From NCBI GenBank assembly GCA_017961625.1, contig JAGCWY010000091.1, forward strand, positions 1 to 31,449: a stretch of DNA of 31,449 nt, read 5' to 3'. The position numbers were made by a program, and so were the translations under genes. The notes under the pieces are model-generated. The model saw only the letters and a list, made by a program, of their open reading frames with translations, made no database searches and had not been told where the DNA came from. The stretch is from Ruminococcus sp. GTDB taxonomy: Bacteria; Bacillota; Clostridia; Oscillospirales; Ruminococcaceae. Below, piece after piece: positions 29,651 through 31,449 of the stretch (position 1 is the first letter of the stretch; each line of letters begins with the position of its first letter).

Positions 29651-30154
29651 ATGAAAAAAGTAAAGGTAACATACACACCGGTGATCGTGTATATTATATC
29701 AGTTATCGTATGGACAGCGGTCATGTTCGGTATTGCAACGTTTCTGAATGAAGTATTCATATACATAGGTGCGCTGGCGGGTTTCATAGCGCTATTATTC
29801 ATATACTATCAGGGCACTGTTGTTGAGTACGGCGACGGGAAGATCATTAGGTGCAGAAGCTTTTTTTATAAATGGAAGATAGATCTTGAGCGCATTGATA
29901 CATTCTGCTACACGGTGAGAAAGTATCAGGGAAGAGGCGGCGTCCGCCATTCTATGGTGATAATGTTTTATCACAGCATGAGGGGCATAAATGACTGTTA
30001 TAAGCTAACTTCATTTATCGGGGAAAATGAAATGGAAAAGCTGATGCGAAACGAAGCGGAAAAGCTTGATATAATGCAGATATACAAGTTCGCAGAGAGC
30101 CTGTACCCTGATAAAGCGAGGGGTTACTCAAAAACAGAAGATAACAACGCATAA
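29651..30154 (+). CDS. PH-like membrane protein, C-terminal LYPDKARGY motif
   Basis: This 167-residue protein starts at ATG 29651 behind AGAGGGATTATAA. Two N-terminal helices (TPVIVYIISVIVWTAVMFGI and YIGALAGFIALLFIYYQG) lead into a soluble domain with the strand pair VVEYGDGKIIRCRSFFYKWK, then IDLERIDTFCY, resembling a bacterial PH fold. It ends FAESLYPDKARGYSKTE. The same C-terminal signature closes the gene at 30619, so the two are paralogues. The first of three small membrane-protein genes in a row after the arg terminator. The function is unknown. Confidence 0.7.
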   Translation: MKKVKVTYTPVIVYIISVIVWTAVMFGIATFLNEVFIYIGALAGFIALLFIYYQGTVVEYGDGKIIRCRSFFYKWKIDLERIDTFCYTVRKYQGRGGVRHSMVIMFYHSMRGINDCYKLTSFIGENEMEKLMRNEAEKLDIMQIYKFAESLYPDKARGYSKTEDNNA

Positions 30155-30171
30155 GATATGAGGTGATAAAA

Positions 30172-30600
30172 ATGTATTATCTGATACTTGCATGTGTGGG
30201 TTTGGCGATAGCCATAGCAGGCGTTTTTTACCTTGCGAGACTGCTGTACCTGAAAAAGTACGGCGTACCGGCAAAGGCAGAGGTCGTAAATGTGAAGGAG
30301 GTCCTGAAGAGAAAAGGAGGACTTTTCGGACATCTTATCGTAATTACCCAAAAGACGCTGAGCCATTATACGCACACGCTTAAATATGAGCTCGACGGCA
30401 GGAGCTATGAGGCTGACGACAGAGCAGACTATACCCAGCCGATGAAAGTGGGTTCCACTCATATTATCCTCTGCGACCCGAAGGATCCGGAAAGCTTCAA
30501 GTTTGAAGCAGATGTGCAGAAGCATATCACGATAGCCGCCGCACTGGTGGCAATGTCGCTTCTTTTTGCGGGAAGATTCTTTTACGCATACATCAAGTGA
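30172..30600 (+). CDS. DUF3592-like membrane protein
   Basis: This 142-residue protein starts at ATG 30172, with GAGGTGAT as ribosome site (which also contains an upstream GTG at 30163). It has an N-terminal helix (YYLILACVGLAIAIAGVFYL) and a beta-rich soluble part (PAKAEVVNVKEVL, HTLKYELDGRSYEADDRADY, MKVGSTHIILCDPKDPESF). A C-terminal helix follows (ITIAAALVAMSLLFAGRFFY). Helix, beta domain, helix is the layout of DUF3592-type proteins, with the typical late CDPKDPE turn. The function is unknown. It lies between the two LYPDKA-motif paralogues. Confidence 0.72.
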   Translation: MYYLILACVGLAIAIAGVFYLARLLYLKKYGVPAKAEVVNVKEVLKRKGGLFGHLIVITQKTLSHYTHTLKYELDGRSYEADDRADYTQPMKVGSTHIILCDPKDPESFKFEADVQKHITIAAALVAMSLLFAGRFFYAYIK

Positions 30601-30618
30601 ATTCAGTGGTGATAAGGT

Positions 30619-31128
30619 ATGAAAAAGATAGAGGTATCCGGAGCAGTTGCGCTTGAAAGATGGTACGAGATAGGTATGTTTATAATAATAGGAGTAATGC
30701 TGCTTGCAGTGACTCTGTTTGAGTCCGCGTGGAAGCCAATATGCGGACTTGCAATGGCGGTTCTCTTCATATATTTTATAATAGCTATTGCAGTATCGCT
30801 TTTTCCAATGATAGTGATGTTTGACGAACAGTGGCTGATGATGAAGCACGGCATGTTCAGAAAAGACATCAGAATGGACGAGATCACGCGAGTGAGATAC
30901 TATATAATGCTGAGAAAAAGTAGACGGCCAAGTATGCGATTTTATCATCTTGTAATGGAGATAGAGTATCAGGGCGGCAGACAGGAGCTCATGGAGCATA
31001 TAGAAAAAGCTGAGATAGAATACTGCAAGCACGGAGAGGCGAATAAGGAGCTTTTCGCGCTTTACAACCATATAAAGGAGCTGTATCCGGATAAAGCAAA
31101 GGGCTACTGGGAATACTGCGGTATATGA
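30619..31128 (+). CDS. PH-like membrane protein, paralogue with LYPDKAKGY motif
   Basis: This 169-residue protein starts at ATG 30619 behind GTGATAAGG. Two hydrophobic helices (WYEIGMFIIIGVMLLAVTLF and PICGLAMAVLFIYFIIAIAV) are followed by a PH-like stretch (MFDEQWLMMKHGMFRKDIRM, DEITRVRYYIML) and the end IKELYPDKAKGYWEYCGI. It matches the gene at 29651 in size, topology and C-terminal motif. The motif may be a docking or localisation tag, by inference only. The three genes are closely spaced (17 and 18 bp) and probably form an operon. Confidence 0.7.
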   Translation: MKKIEVSGAVALERWYEIGMFIIIGVMLLAVTLFESAWKPICGLAMAVLFIYFIIAIAVSLFPMIVMFDEQWLMMKHGMFRKDIRMDEITRVRYYIMLRKSRRPSMRFYHLVMEIEYQGGRQELMEHIEKAEIEYCKHGEANKELFALYNHIKELYPDKAKGYWEYCGI

Positions 31129-31186
31129 TATGTAAATATAGGGCATAATGTATAAAAAGCCGCCGATTCAACGACGATTATTTTAG

Positions 31187-31215
31187 TTGACAAACGCTGT
31201 ATGGCGTGATATAAT
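31187..31215 (+). promoter_or_regulatory. Perfect SigA promoter, probably rRNA operon P1
   Basis: TTGACA (31187-31192) and TATAAT (31210-31215) match consensus exactly with the ideal 17-bp spacer. An AT-rich stretch lies upstream (CGATTATTTTAG). Such a promoter with the leader that follows suggests stable-RNA transcription. Confidence 0.8.
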
Positions 31216-31449
31216 AATTAAGTCGCCTGAGGACAACAGGCTTCGGGCAGACAAAACAGCATCTTGAAAATTGAACAATGCGAAAAAAAGTAACGACCCT
31301 TGAGATTTCTTTATTGAAGCTGAGAAATCAGTGGAAAGAAGAGAAGGTCAAGAAAAGACTAAAAAATAACACGCAAGTAATAACGCAAGCGTTATGAACA
31401 GGATTAAAGATATTTTGGTACTAAGGTACTGATATATACAATTATTATA
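31216..31449 (+). other. Probable rRNA operon leader (no gene within window)
   Basis: No convincing reading frame lies here. The stretch has a GCCTG/CAGGC hairpin near 31227-31243 and CTTGAAAATTGAACAATGCG near 31264, a phrase common in clostridial leaders and spacers before 16S rRNA. It also has a GATTTCT/AGAAATC stem near 31308-31330 and the palindrome TAACGCAAGCGTTA (31381-31394). The 16S gene itself is outside the window. The identity is inferred. Confidence 0.55.

Noticed and set aside
1..31449. tRNA genes, insertion sequences or phage integration genes
   Set aside because: No cloverleaf, transposase or integrase was recognised in reading both strands; short or decayed ones could be missed.
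31216..31449. Start of the 16S rRNA gene itself
   Set aside because: The 5' end of 16S (GAGTTTGATC-type sequence) is not present before the window ends.

Overview
The window looks like the chromosome of a cellulosome-forming rumen or gut Firmicute close to Ruminococcus. The signs are a type I dockerin behind a threonine-rich linker, genes with canonical AGGAGG ribosome sites and TTGACA/TATAAT promoters, HydF for [FeFe]-hydrogenase maturation, two spoVA genes, and an LDH-like malate dehydrogenase beside malic enzyme. The species assignment is inferred; no rRNA gene lies inside the window.

Layout. (1) 1-3.6 kb: accessory, increasingly AT-rich DNA. It holds the C-terminus of a dockerin protein, then two consecutive 5'-truncated polymorphic-toxin tips, each followed by a probable immunity gene and a strong terminator. 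The first is an Rhs-core tip, the second a HINT-domain tip with an AHH/HNH-like nuclease end. (2) 3.7-6.8 kb, minus strand: a 33-codon hydrophobic peptide gene, spoVAE and spoVAD, and a zinc-ribbon membrane protein with a Gln/Tyr/Ser/Gly tandem-repeat region. (3) 6.9-9.6 kb: a P-type Ca2+-ATPase. (4) 9.6-15.2 kb, minus strand: mazF, an unknown gene, hydF, a GrpB-family gene, malic enzyme and an LDH-fold dehydrogenase that is probably malate dehydrogenase. (5) 15.3-29.6 kb, plus strand: argG, argH, argC, argJ, argB, argD and argF, interrupted by many small genes. These encode membrane proteins, a GNAT, a guanine deaminase, zinc ribbons, a CdiI-like protein, PH-like membrane proteins and a LURP-one-like protein. 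(6) 29.6-31.1 kb: three small membrane-protein genes. (7) From 31.19 kb: a consensus promoter and leader that probably belong to an rRNA operon starting just outside the window.

Together the arg genes cover glutamate to arginine. ArgJ recycles the acetyl group and can also make N-acetylglutamate, ArgB, ArgC and ArgD lead to acetylornithine, and ArgF, ArgG and ArgH complete arginine. Carbamoyl-phosphate synthase is not present. Three phased TGAAT half-sites upstream of the argG promoter look like an ArgR operator. The mdh and malic enzyme pair fits the malate shunt known from cellulolytic clostridia.

The most unusual items are the two orphan toxin/immunity cassettes, a pair of 117-bp MITE-like elements whose similarity runs into the ribosome sites of argH and a GNAT gene, a CdiI-like immunity protein overlapping argJ, a FUS-like low-complexity repeat protein, and clusters of PH-like membrane proteins in and after the arg cluster.
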